Assembly: GCF_019343105.1 (NCBI RefSeq)
Contig: NZ_CP073764.1
Coordinates: forward strand, 3,394,607 to 3,458,606
Origin: Methylovirgula sp. HY1
GTDB taxonomy: Bacteria > Pseudomonadota > Alphaproteobacteria > Rhizobiales > Beijerinckiaceae
Direction: 5' to 3'
Length of the DNA: 64,000 bases
Shown here piece by piece: positions 34,812-43,533 of the stretch. Numbering within the stretch: position 1 is the first letter of the stretch; each line of letters opens with the position of its first letter. The notes under the pieces are model-generated. The model was not told the DNA's origin and did not search any database. It was given only the letters and a program-made list of their open reading frames with translations. Position numbers and translations under genes: made by a program.

Positions 34812-34941
34812 ACATCTGTGCCGTGTGTGCTTCGCTTTCGAATGCACCGTCGCTGCGCTCAATTGACCGGACCGATGTCGTTCATTTTTTGCGACATTGC
34901 GCTATGCTGGCCGAATCACTGGACGTAAGTGGATCGTGATC

Positions 34942-35217
34942 ATGCTGCGCGTGCTGTTGCCCCTCGCTTTTGCTCTCGTCGTGCCTATTGACGCATTCGC
35001 GGAGCAGCCGCGCCTCCTCGACGTGCTTTCGATCTATCGCGACTTGAACGATATGTGCCGAGATCCGTCCGCCGACGACCACCATAAGCTTGCGGCTTGC
35101 GATGTTCGCGAGAAAGTCAGCCGGCTTTTGAACCGGATGGGCTATTGCTACGGAAAAGACGGTCAGGACGCAGCCGCCGTGCATTGGCATAAATGTGTGG
35201 CGCACGAGATTTTCTGA
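34942..35217 (+). CDS. small secreted hypothetical protein with four cysteines
   Basis: Starting at 34942 the product has 91 residues, with a signal peptide LRVLLPLAFALVVPIDAFA cut before EQPRLL. The mature part is about 70 residues and helical. It has four Cys (in NDMCRDP, LAACDVR, GYCYGKD and WHKCVAHE), which could form two disulphides in the periplasm. No family recognised. The gene stands alone between the fixK-type gene and the prophage-like island, flanked by two copies of a promoter-like direct repeat. The first in-frame ATG at 34897 would spoil the signal peptide. Confidence 0.65.
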   Translation: MLRVLLPLAFALVVPIDAFAEQPRLLDVLSIYRDLNDMCRDPSADDHHKLAACDVREKVSRLLNRMGYCYGKDGQDAAAVHWHKCVAHEIF

Positions 35218-35356
35218 ACCGTCGCTGCTTTGTCCTGCCTAAGCGCATGCGTTTCAGTTGGACGGTTCATCTTGCCTGCTGGTGACGAGATGCGCGTGCC
35301 GGCCAATTCTCCCCTCGCGGCGATGTACGAAGGCGCGAAACAGGGCCTTGTAGCCT

Positions 35357-35404
35357 GATTGACTTTGCGACGATTTGCGACGCATATACGCGCATCGACA
35401 GCGC
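35357..35404. repeat. direct repeat copy 2, promoter-like
   Basis: GATTGACTT ... ATTTGCGACGCATATACGCGCATCGACAGCGCC repeats the segment at 34763 (quoted in parts across 35357-35404). It is followed within 30 bases by a strong intrinsic terminator, so it could drive a very short RNA. Confidence 0.6.
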
Positions 35405-35434
35405 CCATTCTATGCGCTGCGCCGATTTCGAAAG

Positions 35435-35458
35435 GCCGCCCCATCGGGCGGCTTTTTT
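35435..35458 (+). terminator. intrinsic terminator before the terminase gene
   Basis: GCCGCCC pairs with GGGCGGC around CATC and is followed by six T. It is strong. It could end transcription from the small secreted-protein gene (218 bases upstream) or from the promoter-like repeat at 35357. Confidence 0.9.
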
Positions 35459-35472
35459 ATGTCCATTGATGC

Positions 35473-36798
35473 ATGATGGCGAGGCCTTGCATGGTGAGAT
35501 TCAGCGCCGGGCAGGAGCTTGCGCGACGTCTCCTTGAAGGACCGCAGCGCTATACATGCCTCGCCGGCGGCACGCGCTCGGGCAAGACCTTTCTGATCGT
35601 TCATGCCATCGTCGCGCGGGCGCTTATCGCCCCCGAGTCGCGCCACGCCATCTTGCGCTTTCACGCCAATGCGGCGCGCGCTTCGATCGCGCTCGATACG
35701 CTGCCCAATGTCATGCGGCTGTGCTTTCCGCGCACGAAGCTCAAGGAACATCGCCAGGACGGCTTCTTCGAACTGCCGAACAAGGCCCGTATCTGGGTCG
35801 GCGGCCTCGACGACAAGGAGCGCGTCGAAAAGATCCTCGGGCTCGAATATGTCAGCATTTTTTTAAACGAAGCGTCGCAGATTCCCTATGCCTCGGCGCT
35901 CATCGCCTTCACCCGCTTGGCGCAATCCGTGCCTGGTCTCGCGCAGCGCGCCTATGTCGATCTGAACCCGACGAGCAAAGCGCATTGGACCAATCTTCTC
36001 TTCGGCAAAAAGCGCGATCCCATATCGATGCAGCCGCTTGCCGATCCAGAAAATTACGCCCGCGCCTTTCTCAATCCGCCCGACAATGCGCAAAATCTTT
36101 CGGCACAATTTCTCGCGAGCCTCGCCAACCTGCCGGAGCGGCAGCGCAAGCGCTTCTTCGACGGCGTCTATGTCGACGAGATCGACGGTGCGCTCTGGAC
36201 CTATGAGATCATCGAATCGGCGCGCTGCGATCCGGACGCCATATCGGAGGAGAAGCGTGCTTCGGTCGTCGTGGCGCTCGATCCTTCCGGCGCGGCGGGA
36301 CGCGATGATCTCGGCGCTGACGAGATCGGCCTCGTCGTCGCGGCGCGCGGCATTGACGGCGATTGCTATATTTTGGCCGATCTTTCCTGCCGCGAGGCAC
36401 CGGCCGTCTGGGGCCGTCGCGCTGTCGTCGCTTTTCATGACTATCGCGCCGATTGCATCGTGGCCGAAAGCAATTTCGGCGGCGAGATGGTGCGCGCGAC
36501 GATCCAGGCGGCCGATCCCAATGTGCCGGTGCGGCTCGTCGCCGCGAGCCGGGGCAAGGCGGTGCGCGCCGAGCCCATTTCGGTGCGCTATGCGCAGCGC
36601 CAGGTGCATCACGCCGGCCGCTTCGGCAAGCTCGAAGATCAGCTCTGCGCCTTTACGTCGGCAGGCTATGGCGGCAGCGGCAGTCCCGATCATGCCGACG
36701 CGGCGATCTGGGCTTTGACCTATCTCTTCGATCTCGCCGACGGCAGCGGCATCATCGAATTCTATCGGCGTGAAGTCGATGGGATCAATGGACGTTGA
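35473..36798 (+). CDS. phage terminase large subunit
   Basis: The large terminase pumps phage DNA into the capsid and cuts it. The 441 residues show the ATPase half with Walker A AGGTRSGKTF (about 31-40) and Walker B VSIFLNEAS. The nuclease half has acidic positions in VVALDPSGAAGRDD, DCIVAESNFGGEMV and SPDHADAAIWALTYL. All catalytic motifs are present and the length is normal. The start is uncertain: ATGATG at 35473, or ATG at 35491 (MVRFSAGQELARR). No small subunit is found upstream. It is followed by the portal-lipase chimera rather than an intact head-gene set, so it belongs to a prophage remnant. Confidence 0.88.
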   Translation: MMARPCMVRFSAGQELARRLLEGPQRYTCLAGGTRSGKTFLIVHAIVARALIAPESRHAILRFHANAARASIALDTLPNVMRLCFPRTKLKEHRQDGFFELPNKARIWVGGLDDKERVEKILGLEYVSIFLNEASQIPYASALIAFTRLAQSVPGLAQRAYVDLNPTSKAHWTNLLFGKKRDPISMQPLADPENYARAFLNPPDNAQNLSAQFLASLANLPERQRKRFFDGVYVDEIDGALWTYEIIESARCDPDAISEEKRASVVVALDPSGAAGRDDLGADEIGLVVAARGIDGDCYILADLSCREAPAVWGRRAVVAFHDYRADCIVAESNFGGEMVRATIQAADPNVPVRLVAASRGKAVRAEPISVRYAQRQVHHAGRFGKLEDQLCAFTSAGYGGSGSPDHADAAIWALTYLFDLADGSGIIEFYRREVDGINGR

Positions 36799-37126
36799 AT
36801 TCGGTAAACACGCAGTCGATACCGAATATTGTGTCGCTTTGCTCGATGAAAGATCGATGTCTACCTGGAACAATGCCTATATTTTTGAGAGCATCGTCCA
36901 CACAATCAAAGCGACGTTTCCAGATAGATGCGGCTCTATTCCCCTGACCGACGCCGCAGTCCGGTAAGCCAATTAGAGTGCATGAGGCATTCAGGTCTAT
37001 GTTTCGCATAGTTCGCATTCTTTCATCTAGACAGATCAGAAAAGAATTCTTCGAATCAATATTTTCGTCCTCATGTGGCCTGATTTGCAACTGGCAACGA
37101 TAAATACCCCCAATTTCAGAAGCGAA
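36799..37126. other. gap after the terminase, no recognisable gene
   Basis: About 330 bases of lower GC content than the neighbours. A frame of about 59 residues from ATG 36788 (MDVEFGKHAVDTEYC...) overlaps the terminase end but has no recognisable family and no ribosome-binding site. It is left uncalled. It could be recombination scar DNA. Confidence 0.5.
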
Positions 37127-37310
37127 CGCGACCCTCTCCCAGAGGGAGAGGGTGCCGCCGGCGGCGGCGGGTGAGGGGTTACGGCGTCGCAGAAGTGAGT
37201 CCAAATTTCGAAGCTGCTGAAGCCAGCTCTTACTAATTTCCAACAACGGACCCCCCTCACCCGGCTTGCTCCGCAAGCCACCCTCTCCCTCCGGGAGAGG
37301 GTTTGCCAAC
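37127..37310. repeat. compound repeat with CCCTCTCCC/GGGAGAGGG ends
   Basis: The left end has CCCTCTCCC AGA GGGAGAGGG, then GTGCCGCC and GGGTGAGGGGTTACG. The right end has CCCCTCACCCGGCTTGC, then CCCTCTCCC TCC GGGAGAGGG. So each end is a hairpin and the whole is an imperfect inverted repeat of about 180 bases around an unrelated centre. REP-like units with GGGTGAGGG and GGGAGAGGG are common in intergenic DNA of proteobacteria. It ends about 30 bases before the chimera's start. Confidence 0.85.
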
Positions 37311-37341
37311 GATCGATCTCTTTCTCCAAGGAATCATCCCA

Positions 37342-38814
37342 ATGGCCGAGCGCGGTGCGGGGCAGCGAAGCTGGCCCTTGAGTCCCTATGACCTCAACGT
37401 CACCTATGGCAAGCCGGGAGACGCCGGCCTCGGCCCGGATTGGTTTGGACCGCTTGAACCGATCACTCCATTGGCGCCACCCGAAGTCGCGGGCCGACAA
37501 TGGGATTATCTTTCCGGCTATAATCTTTCGACGGTTGCGCGCGGCTATGCGCCGATCTCGTTTGCGACCTTGCGCGGCCTCGCCGACGGTTATGATCTTT
37601 TGCGCCTCGTCATCGAGACCCGCAAGGATCAGGTCGCGCGCCTTTCCTGGACAATTTCCGCGCGTGACAAGAAGGCGAGCGCCGATCCGCGCAGTGCAGG
37701 CCTCAAGCGCTTCTTTGCCAAGCCGGATGGACGGCATGGCTTTGCCGATTGGCTGCGGCTCCTGCTTGAAGATCTCTTCGTCATCGATGCGCCGACGCTC
37801 TATATGCGCCGCGATCGCGCCGGCCGGCTGTTGGGGCTTTTGCCGATCGACGGCGCGACGATCAAGCCGGTGATCGATGATTGGGGCCGCACGCCGCTGC
37901 CCTTTACGCAGAACGGCGCGACGATCTATCCTTGCGCCTATCAGCAGATCCTGAAAGGCTATCCGGCCGTCGACTATTCCGTGCGCGATCTTCTCTATCG
38001 GCCGCGCAACATCAGGGTCGATCGCGCCTATCCGGACTATCCGAAAATCGCCTGGGATCATTTCGAACAGCCGCAGCGCGATGACGGAATCTGCTGGGGC
38101 CTGAAACGGATAGGGGGCTCCGGACTTGCTCTTGGGATCGATGTCGTCGTCCTGCGCGGCTCGGTCACGCAGCAGGATTGGTTTCGCGATTTCGATGCAC
38201 TCGCCGATCCATTCGAGAGCGACGAGAGGCAGCTCGAGACGTTCCTGCATCATCTCGGATTTTCGATCGAAGGCGCGGCGGAAGAGCACGCCTTCCTCGG
38301 GCCGGTGCATCCGGGCTTTCTCGCCGGCATGGAAGCGGCCCTCGCGGCGATGCGGCCGCTATTGCGTGAGAATATCATCATTGCCGGCCATTCGCTCGGC
38401 GCCGCGCGGGCGGCGATCCTGACCGGCCTCATGGTGCATGACGCAAATCTAAATAAAGCACCCGCGCCGCTGGCTTGCGTCACCTTCGGTCAGCCGCGGC
38501 CGGGTTTTGCGAAACTCGCCGGAGTCATCGCGAGCGTCCCGCAGCGTTCTTATTGCAACGGCAATGGCAGCCTCGTCGATATGATCACCGAAGTGCCGAT
38601 CGCGCTCGGACCGGAAAATTATGTCCATCCGCATCCATTGACCGATGTTTGCGAGGAGCCCGGCGCGAGCTGGAAGCAGCAATGGGGCGTCTTCGCCTGG
38701 CATGCGATGCCGCTTTATCTGCGCGCGCTCGAAAGGTGCTACGGCCTCGCGCTGAGCGGGCCGGATGATGTCGCTTTGTTGCCCGCAGTCGCGCGGCATC
38801 TCGAAATCCACTGA
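37342..38814 (+). CDS. chimeric protein: phage portal N-terminus fused to a lipase
   Basis: The 490 residues change family in the middle. Residues 1 to about 229 match phage portal proteins (GYNLSTVARGYAPISFATLR, LLEDLFVIDAPTLYMRRDRAGRL, LLPIDGATIKPV, LLYRPRNIRVDRA). The rest of a portal, normally about 200 or more further residues, is missing. From about 230 (YPDYPKIAWDHFEQ) the sequence is a class-3-type lipase with VVVLRGSVTQQDWFRD and nucleophile Ser351 in IAGHSLGAARA, plus NGNGSLVDMITEVPI with the likely catalytic Asp and a later VHPHP His. The reading frame is unbroken. AAGGAATCATCCCA precedes the ATG. The best explanation is a deletion that joined two prophage genes in frame. The lipase half may still fold. 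Confidence 0.8.
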   Translation: MAERGAGQRSWPLSPYDLNVTYGKPGDAGLGPDWFGPLEPITPLAPPEVAGRQWDYLSGYNLSTVARGYAPISFATLRGLADGYDLLRLVIETRKDQVARLSWTISARDKKASADPRSAGLKRFFAKPDGRHGFADWLRLLLEDLFVIDAPTLYMRRDRAGRLLGLLPIDGATIKPVIDDWGRTPLPFTQNGATIYPCAYQQILKGYPAVDYSVRDLLYRPRNIRVDRAYPDYPKIAWDHFEQPQRDDGICWGLKRIGGSGLALGIDVVVLRGSVTQQDWFRDFDALADPFESDERQLETFLHHLGFSIEGAAEEHAFLGPVHPGFLAGMEAALAAMRPLLRENIIIAGHSLGAARAAILTGLMVHDANLNKAPAPLACVTFGQPRPGFAKLAGVIASVPQRSYCNGNGSLVDMITEVPIALGPENYVHPHPLTDVCEEPGASWKQQWGVFAWHAMPLYLRALERCYGLALSGPDDVALLPAVARHLEIH

Positions 38815-38818
38815 TCGC

Positions 38819-38838
38819 GACATCGGATATCCGATGTC
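38819..38838. repeat. 20-base perfect palindrome from the family B repeat
   Basis: GACATCGGAT and ATCCGATGTC form a perfect palindrome, identical to the central hairpin of family B elements but without the rest. It lies five bases after the stop of the chimera gene. Confidence 0.8.
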
Positions 38839-38918
38839 CAAGAATTCTTCTTCGGCGCGCATATGACCGCGCCGCTCTCCAAACGCGTCTCGAATGCATC
38901 CCAAAATGGAGGCTCGAC

Positions 38919-39677
38919 ATGAAAATGGACCCGGAAATCTCGATCTGGCTCAATGTTGCCTATGCCATTCTCACCGGCATCACCGCGCCGGCCTTGCAAG
39001 CGGCCGGCATCGCGCATGCGTCGCAAGTTGTCGGCATTGCCGCGTTGATCGCGATGCCCCTCAATATCATCCTGCATGCATTTTCCAGCGCGACGCCGGG
39101 GCCGCTGGCGCAGCCTGATCGGCCGGCACCGCCGATGCCGCCGGTCGTCGGCAAGATGATGCTCCTTCTTGTCGCCTGCCTTCTTCTTGTCGCCGCGTTG
39201 ATGTTTGGCGGCCCTGGAGCCGCCGATGCAGGGCCGCTCCCTCACGCGCCGCGCCCGAAACACATGAAAACATGGTGGCATCCGCCGCGCCCGAAAGCGA
39301 TCGTAACCCCGGATCAGATCATCGCCAAAGTGCTCAATTGGGCGACGACCGATGGCGATGCGGATCTCGCCGCGGCGATCCTTGTGGCGAAGGCGAATAA
39401 TGACAATGTGACTTTGCCCTGCTGGCTGGCGTTGCAGACATTCGTGAAAGGTGTCGAGGCGTTGCCTGCCGTCGACAAGCTGCCGAAGCTGCATCTCGCG
39501 GTCGATGTCGAGATCTTGACCGATCTCATGATCGCGCTACAGCCGAATGCGCCGACAGTCACGCAATGTCAGGCACTGGCGAATTTTCAGAAAATGTCGG
39601 CGATCAATATGGTGACGGGCATCGTCACCGGCGCTTTGTCGCTTGGCAAGCTGGCGCCGATCCTTCCGATTCCGTGA
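38919..39677 (+). CDS. hypothetical membrane protein of the prophage-like island
   Basis: The 252-residue protein has hydrophobic segments near residues 8-30 (IWLNVAYAILTGITAPALQ), 35-55 and 78-98 (GKMMLLLVACLLLVAALMFGG). A Pro/His-rich linker follows (PHAPRPKHMKTWWHPPRPK), then a soluble domain of about 130 residues starting VTPDQIIAKVLNWATTDGD. A GGAGG ribosome-binding site is six bases before the ATG. No family is recognised. Position among lysis-like and structural leftovers hints at a holin-like or host-membrane role, but that is a guess. Confidence 0.6.
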   Translation: MKMDPEISIWLNVAYAILTGITAPALQAAGIAHASQVVGIAALIAMPLNIILHAFSSATPGPLAQPDRPAPPMPPVVGKMMLLLVACLLLVAALMFGGPGAADAGPLPHAPRPKHMKTWWHPPRPKAIVTPDQIIAKVLNWATTDGDADLAAAILVAKANNDNVTLPCWLALQTFVKGVEALPAVDKLPKLHLAVDVEILTDLMIALQPNAPTVTQCQALANFQKMSAINMVTGIVTGALSLGKLAPILPIP

Positions 39678-39764
39678 GGCCGGCGTAGCGCCGCGCGAAT
39701 CCATCCATGCGTCATGCCGGGCCGTGGCGCGTCCCTTTTTCCGAAAATAACAAAGGAACATGCC

Positions 39765-40529
39765 ATGGCTGATCTCATGCCAGCGATGAAGCTCGGCAAG
39801 CTTGCGCCGAAACATGATGCGCGCATCCCGATGCTTGCCAAATATACGGCCGATCTGCCGCCGGCGCCGGCGCATGTCGATTGGAGCGCAGGCCTCGGCG
39901 ATTGGGGCGTCATGCGCAATGACACGCTCGGCGACTGCACCTGCGCCGGCGTCGGCCATGCGATCCAGACATGGACGATGAATGTCGGTGTTGAAGAGAC
40001 GATTCCCGATGCCGCGGTCCTCGACCTTTATTCAGCCGTGGCCGGCTATGTGCCCGGCGACGCAGCCACCGACAATGGCGCGGTCGAAACCGACGTCTTG
40101 AAATATTGGCTCAAGACTCCGGTCGCCGGGCATTCGCTCGACGGCTTCGTCGCTTTGCAGCCGCATGACATCAAAGACATCAAGGACGCGATCTGGCTGT
40201 TCGGCGGCGCCTATATCGGCGTCGCGCTGCCGATCAGCGCGCAAGGGCAGAGCATCTGGCTCGTGCCGCCGCAAGGACTCACGGGCAATGGCGCGGCCGG
40301 CTCATGGGGTGGCCATTGCGTCTATGTTACCGGCTATGACCACGGTTCCGTGTCTTTCGTCTCATGGGGCAGGCTCATGCGCATGAGCTGGAATTTCTGG
40401 TGGGCCTATTGCGACGAAAGCTACGGGCTGTTGTCGCCCGATTGGGTCGCAAGGAACGGTCACACGCCGTCCGGCTTCGATCGGAAGGCGCTCGAAGCCG
40501 ACATGGTGGAACTGCGCAAGGCGGCGTGA
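39765..40529 (+). CDS. papain-like (C1-type fold) protein of the prophage-like island
   Basis: The 254-residue protein carries the pattern of a papain-like peptidase: LGDCTCAGVGHAIQTW (about 50-65) with the candidate nucleophile Cys, GGHCVYVTGYD (about 184-194) with the candidate His, and a following SFVSWGRLMRMSW strand. No signal peptide is present. Similar proteins occur in phage-derived clusters of alphaproteobacteria; neither substrate nor activity is known. The start at 39765 (MADLMPAMKLGKLAP) follows AAAGGAACATGCC. Confidence 0.7.
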   Translation: MADLMPAMKLGKLAPKHDARIPMLAKYTADLPPAPAHVDWSAGLGDWGVMRNDTLGDCTCAGVGHAIQTWTMNVGVEETIPDAAVLDLYSAVAGYVPGDAATDNGAVETDVLKYWLKTPVAGHSLDGFVALQPHDIKDIKDAIWLFGGAYIGVALPISAQGQSIWLVPPQGLTGNGAAGSWGGHCVYVTGYDHGSVSFVSWGRLMRMSWNFWWAYCDESYGLLSPDWVARNGHTPSGFDRKALEADMVELRKAA

Positions 40530-40554
40530 GAGCGCCAGCGTGATGCGGCCCCTA

Positions 40555-40602
40555 GAGCGTTTTCCAATCGGGTGGAAACACCCGATCGAGAGGAAAATGC
40601 TC
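40555..40602. repeat. palindromic repeat, family A
   Basis: GAGCGTTTTCCAATCGGGTG pairs with CACCCGATCG ... GGAAAATGCTC around a short centre and is followed by CAAATCAATCTGGA, like other copies. It lies inside the prophage-like island. Confidence 0.85.
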
Positions 40603-40651
40603 CAAATCAATCTGGAGGCCGGATATTCTCGATGAGCAAGCGAGGTGACAC

Positions 40652-40849
40652 ATGATCGAAGCGATTGTTTTGATCTGCGGGCTTGGCCTTCCGCCGCAGA
40701 GCTGCACGGAAAAGACAGCGGATGACGTGATCCGCATCAAGGTTCAGCCGACGATCTGCGCCATGGCGGCGCAAACGGTGATCGCCGGCGAAGCCGGTGT
40801 GCGCGCGAATGGGCGGCGCATGAAAGTGATCTGCGGCGGAAAGGCGTGA
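40652..40849 (+). CDS. small hypothetical protein
   Basis: The 65-residue product has a short hydrophobic start (MIEAIVLICGLGLPPQSC) and three more or less evenly spaced Cys. It then has a polar body ending GRRMKVICGGKA. GCGAGGTGACAC precedes the ATG. It is four bases upstream of the next gene, so the pair is probably translated together. No family recognised. Confidence 0.5.
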   Translation: MIEAIVLICGLGLPPQSCTEKTADDVIRIKVQPTICAMAAQTVIAGEAGVRANGRRMKVICGGKA

Positions 40850-40853
40850 GGCC

Positions 40854-41168
40854 ATGTCCACCGGACTCGGGATCACAATAGCCGTCGGGCTGCTCGGCAC
40901 GTTGATCGGCTCGGTGGCGACGATCATTGTGGCCTTGATCGATCGCCAACCGCTACTGGCCGCGGCGATCGATGCGCGCATCGGCTTGTTGATCGAGATC
41001 TATGAAAGAACCATCGCCGAATTGCGGGCGGAGATCGAACGTCTCGAAGCGAAGATCGACATCTATGAAAAGACCATCAATGATCTGCGCGATCATATCG
41101 GCAAGCTCGAAGCCAAGATCGATGTGCTGCAATCACGATTGAATGAAGCCGGCGCGGCCATCGCCTAG
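40854..41168 (+). CDS. small membrane-anchored coiled-coil protein
   Basis: The 104-residue protein starts with one membrane span ([24 protein letters not shown], residues 5-28). A long heptad-patterned helix follows, in which [20 protein letters not shown] and [20 protein letters not shown] are near repeats of 21-28 residues. This shape suits a phage spanin-like or holin-accessory protein, or a tethered coiled coil. The assignment is structural only. It is the last gene of the island and is followed by a terminator. Confidence 0.65.
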   Translation: MSTGLGITIAVGLLGTLIGSVATIIVALIDRQPLLAAAIDARIGLLIEIYERTIAELRAEIERLEAKIDIYEKTINDLRDHIGKLEAKIDVLQSRLNEAGAAIA

Positions 41169-41200
41169 AGCGTCCGGCGACATTGTCTGTAATCCAGATC

Positions 41201-41235
41201 GGCCCCTGTCCCGCGTGCGGGATGGGGGCCTTTTT
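41201..41235 (+). terminator. intrinsic terminator closing the prophage-like island
   Basis: GGCCCCTGTCCCGC pairs with GCGGGATGGGGGCC around GT and is followed by TTTTT. It lies 33 bases after the coiled-coil gene. Confidence 0.9.
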
Positions 41236-41427
41236 GCGTTTCATCACGCGGCCTTGCCTTGCGTGAGAGTTGCGGCATCGGAATCTCTCGCGGCGCGGCG
41301 ATGCGCATTCCCATGCCGCTCAAAGTGCTTTAGAAAGGCTGTATCGAGATCGAAACTCCGGGCCAATGCCGATCGCGTTTTCAGCGCACGGGCGGTTGCC
41401 GTCCATTGGTCCCCTGCGAGGCGAGCC

Positions 41428-41907
41428 ATGAGCGTAATCTATGATTTTTCCGCCAAGAAATTGGGCGGCGAGGAAATATCCCTCGATACATTTCGAGGCA
41501 CGGTTCTGCTCATCGTCAATGTGGCGAGCAAATGCGGCTTCACACCGCAATATGAGGGCCTCGAGGCGCTGTATCGGAAATATTCGGCGAAGGGGTTCGC
41601 CATCCTCGGCTTTCCCTGCAATCAGTTCGGCGCCCAGGAGCCGGGCGACGCCAGCGAAATCGCCCAATTTTGTTCGCGAACCTATGACGTCACCTTTCCA
41701 ATGTTCGAAAAGATCGACGTCAATGGCGCGGCGGCGCATCCGCTCTATCAATTCCTCAAGGCGGAACAGACCGGCGTGCTCGGAACCGAGCCGATCAAGT
41801 GGAATTTCACCAAATTCCTCGTCGATCGGCAGGGTCAGGTGACGGGCCGCTTCGCGCCGACGACCAAACCTTCGGACATGGAAGCGGACATAGAGCGGCT
41901 GCTTTAA
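41428..41907 (+). CDS. glutathione peroxidase family protein
   Basis: The 159-residue enzyme reduces hydroperoxides with glutathione or thioredoxin as donor. The catalytic Cys is in [12 protein letters not shown] (about residue 36), the Gln in [12 protein letters not shown], and the Trp-Asn pair in [10 protein letters not shown]. It is the Cys, not selenocysteine, form. The start at 41428 is supported by family length and by GCGAGGCGAGCC just before it. It has no signal peptide and should be cytoplasmic. It stands alone between the prophage-like island and hisD. Confidence 0.93.
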   Translation: MSVIYDFSAKKLGGEEISLDTFRGTVLLIVNVASKCGFTPQYEGLEALYRKYSAKGFAILGFPCNQFGAQEPGDASEIAQFCSRTYDVTFPMFEKIDVNGAAAHPLYQFLKAEQTGVLGTEPIKWNFTKFLVDRQGQVTGRFAPTTKPSDMEADIERLL

Positions 41908-42231
41908 AGCTGCGGGCCTGGGCCTCAATCGTCGCCTGATTGCAATGGCCGCATTGCCATGCGAGGTCTGCATGGCTACAGGAGGCCTGTCGGCCCGAGG
42001 TGCTTCTGGACCATGAGCGCATAGGCCGCATGCGAAGGGCCTAGATCGGGCGCGCATCCATGCTAGGCGCGGGTAGGCTTGTCGCCAGGCCCGTTTGGCT
42101 ATGCCGCATTAGGTGCGCGACCGAACGCCCCTGGCGGCGTTTGGCGTCCGCGCCGCTGTCGGCGGGCCGAAACATTCATAGATCGTAAGCTAAACCTGGG
42201 TAAGGCTAAAAAGCAAAAAGGAGACAACTTC
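41908..42231. other. intergenic region upstream of hisD
   Basis: About 324 bases without a gene. AAAAAGGAGACAACTTC just before 42232 is the hisD ribosome-binding site. No attenuator or His-rich leader peptide was seen. Confidence 0.55.
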
Positions 42232-43533
42232 ATGCCGCTGAGGCTCGATGGCCAAGCGCCGGACTTCGCCGCTTCTTTCGCGGCTCTGCTCGCTATGAAG
42301 CGGGAGACGGCGGACGATGTCGATCAAGCGGTGCAGAAGATCATCGCCGATGTCATTGCCCGCGGTGATGCGGCTCTGATCGATTATTCCTTGAAATTCG
42401 ACAAGGTCGATCTGGCCCGCCTGGGCTTTGCCGTGTCCGCCGAGGAAATCGCGGCCGCCAAAGCGGCCGTCGCACCGGAAGCTCTGGCTGCCCTGCACCT
42501 GGCGCATCAACGGATCAGCCTTTTCCACGAAAAGCAGCGCCCGCAAGATCTCTCGTTCACCGATCCGCTCGGGGTCGAGCTTGGCTGGCGCTGGTCGCCG
42601 ATCGATGCGGCTGGCCTTTACGTCCCGGGAGGCACGGCAAGCTATCCGTCCTCCGTGCTGATGAATGCGGCACCGGCGAAAGTGGCGGGCGTCGCCCGGC
42701 TCGTGATGGTCGTTCCGGCGCCCGGCGGCCATATCGATCCGCTCGTCCTGGTGGCGGCGGAGCTGGCGGGAGTCGATGAAATCTATCGCGTCGGCGGCGC
42801 CCAGGCCGTAGCCGCCCTTGCTTATGGCACCGAAACGATCGCGCCTGTGGCCAAGATCGTCGGACCAGGCAATGCCTATGTCGCCGCGGCCAAGCGGCGG
42901 GTGTTCGGCACCGTCGGAATCGACATGATCGCTGGGCCTTCCGAAGTTCTGGTCATCGCCGATGAAAGCGCCAATCCGGATTGGATCGCCGCCGATCTTC
43001 TCGCCCAGGCGGAGCATGACCGGGCGGCGCAATCCATCTTGATCACCGACAGCGCCGCCTTGGCGACGGCGGTGGAGGCTTCATTGCAACGGCAATTGGC
43101 GAGCCTGCCGCGCAAAGACATCGCGACCGCGAGCTGGAATGATTATGGCGCGATCATCCTTGTCGCCGAGCTTGCCGAGGCCGTGCCGCTCGCCGATCGA
43201 TTGGCGCCGGAACATCTCGAGATCATTGCCCGCGACGCCGATGCGCTTGCGGCGCGCGTCCGCAATGCCGGTGCGATCTTCATTGGCGGCTATACGCCGG
43301 AAGCGATCGGCGATTATGTTGGCGGCTCAAATCATGTCCTGCCGACCGCGCGGTCGGCGCGTTTTTCGTCCGGCTTGAGCGTTCTCGATTTCATGAAGCG
43401 CACATCCATCCTGAAATGCGGTCCGGAAAGTCTCGCGGCGCTCGGGCCGGCTGCCGTCGCGCTCGGCAAGGCGGAGGGGCTCGACGCCCATGCCCGTTCG
43501 GTCGCTCTACGCCTGGGCCTCATGACGTCATGA
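42232..43533 (+). CDS. hisD: histidinol dehydrogenase
   Basis: HisD oxidises histidinol to histidine in two NAD+-dependent steps, the last of histidine synthesis. The 433 residues include [20 protein letters not shown], the NAD-binding [14 protein letters not shown], the zinc and substrate segment [15 protein letters not shown], and the catalytic APEHLEI. Length is typical. It overlaps the UPF0262 gene by four bases (ATGA) and is followed by a phosphatase gene, a gene order common in Hyphomicrobiales. Confidence 0.96.
   Translation: MPLRLDGQAPDFAASFAALLAMKRETADDVDQAVQKIIADVIARGDAALIDYSLKFDKVDLARLGFAVSAEEIAAAKAAVAPEALAALHLAHQRISLFHEKQRPQDLSFTDPLGVELGWRWSPIDAAGLYVPGGTASYPSSVLMNAAPAKVAGVARLVMVVPAPGGHIDPLVLVAAELAGVDEIYRVGGAQAVAALAYGTETIAPVAKIVGPGNAYVAAAKRRVFGTVGIDMIAGPSEVLVIADESANPDWIAADLLAQAEHDRAAQSILITDSAALATAVEASLQRQLASLPRKDIATASWNDYGAIILVAELAEAVPLADRLAPEHLEIIARDADALAARVRNAGAIFIGGYTPEAIGDYVGGSNHVLPTARSARFSSGLSVLDFMKRTSILKCGPESLAALGPAAVALGKAEGLDAHARSVALRLGLMTS

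Noticed and set aside
36788..36967. A small gene after the terminase
   Set aside because: No ribosome-binding site, no family, and overlap with the terminase end.
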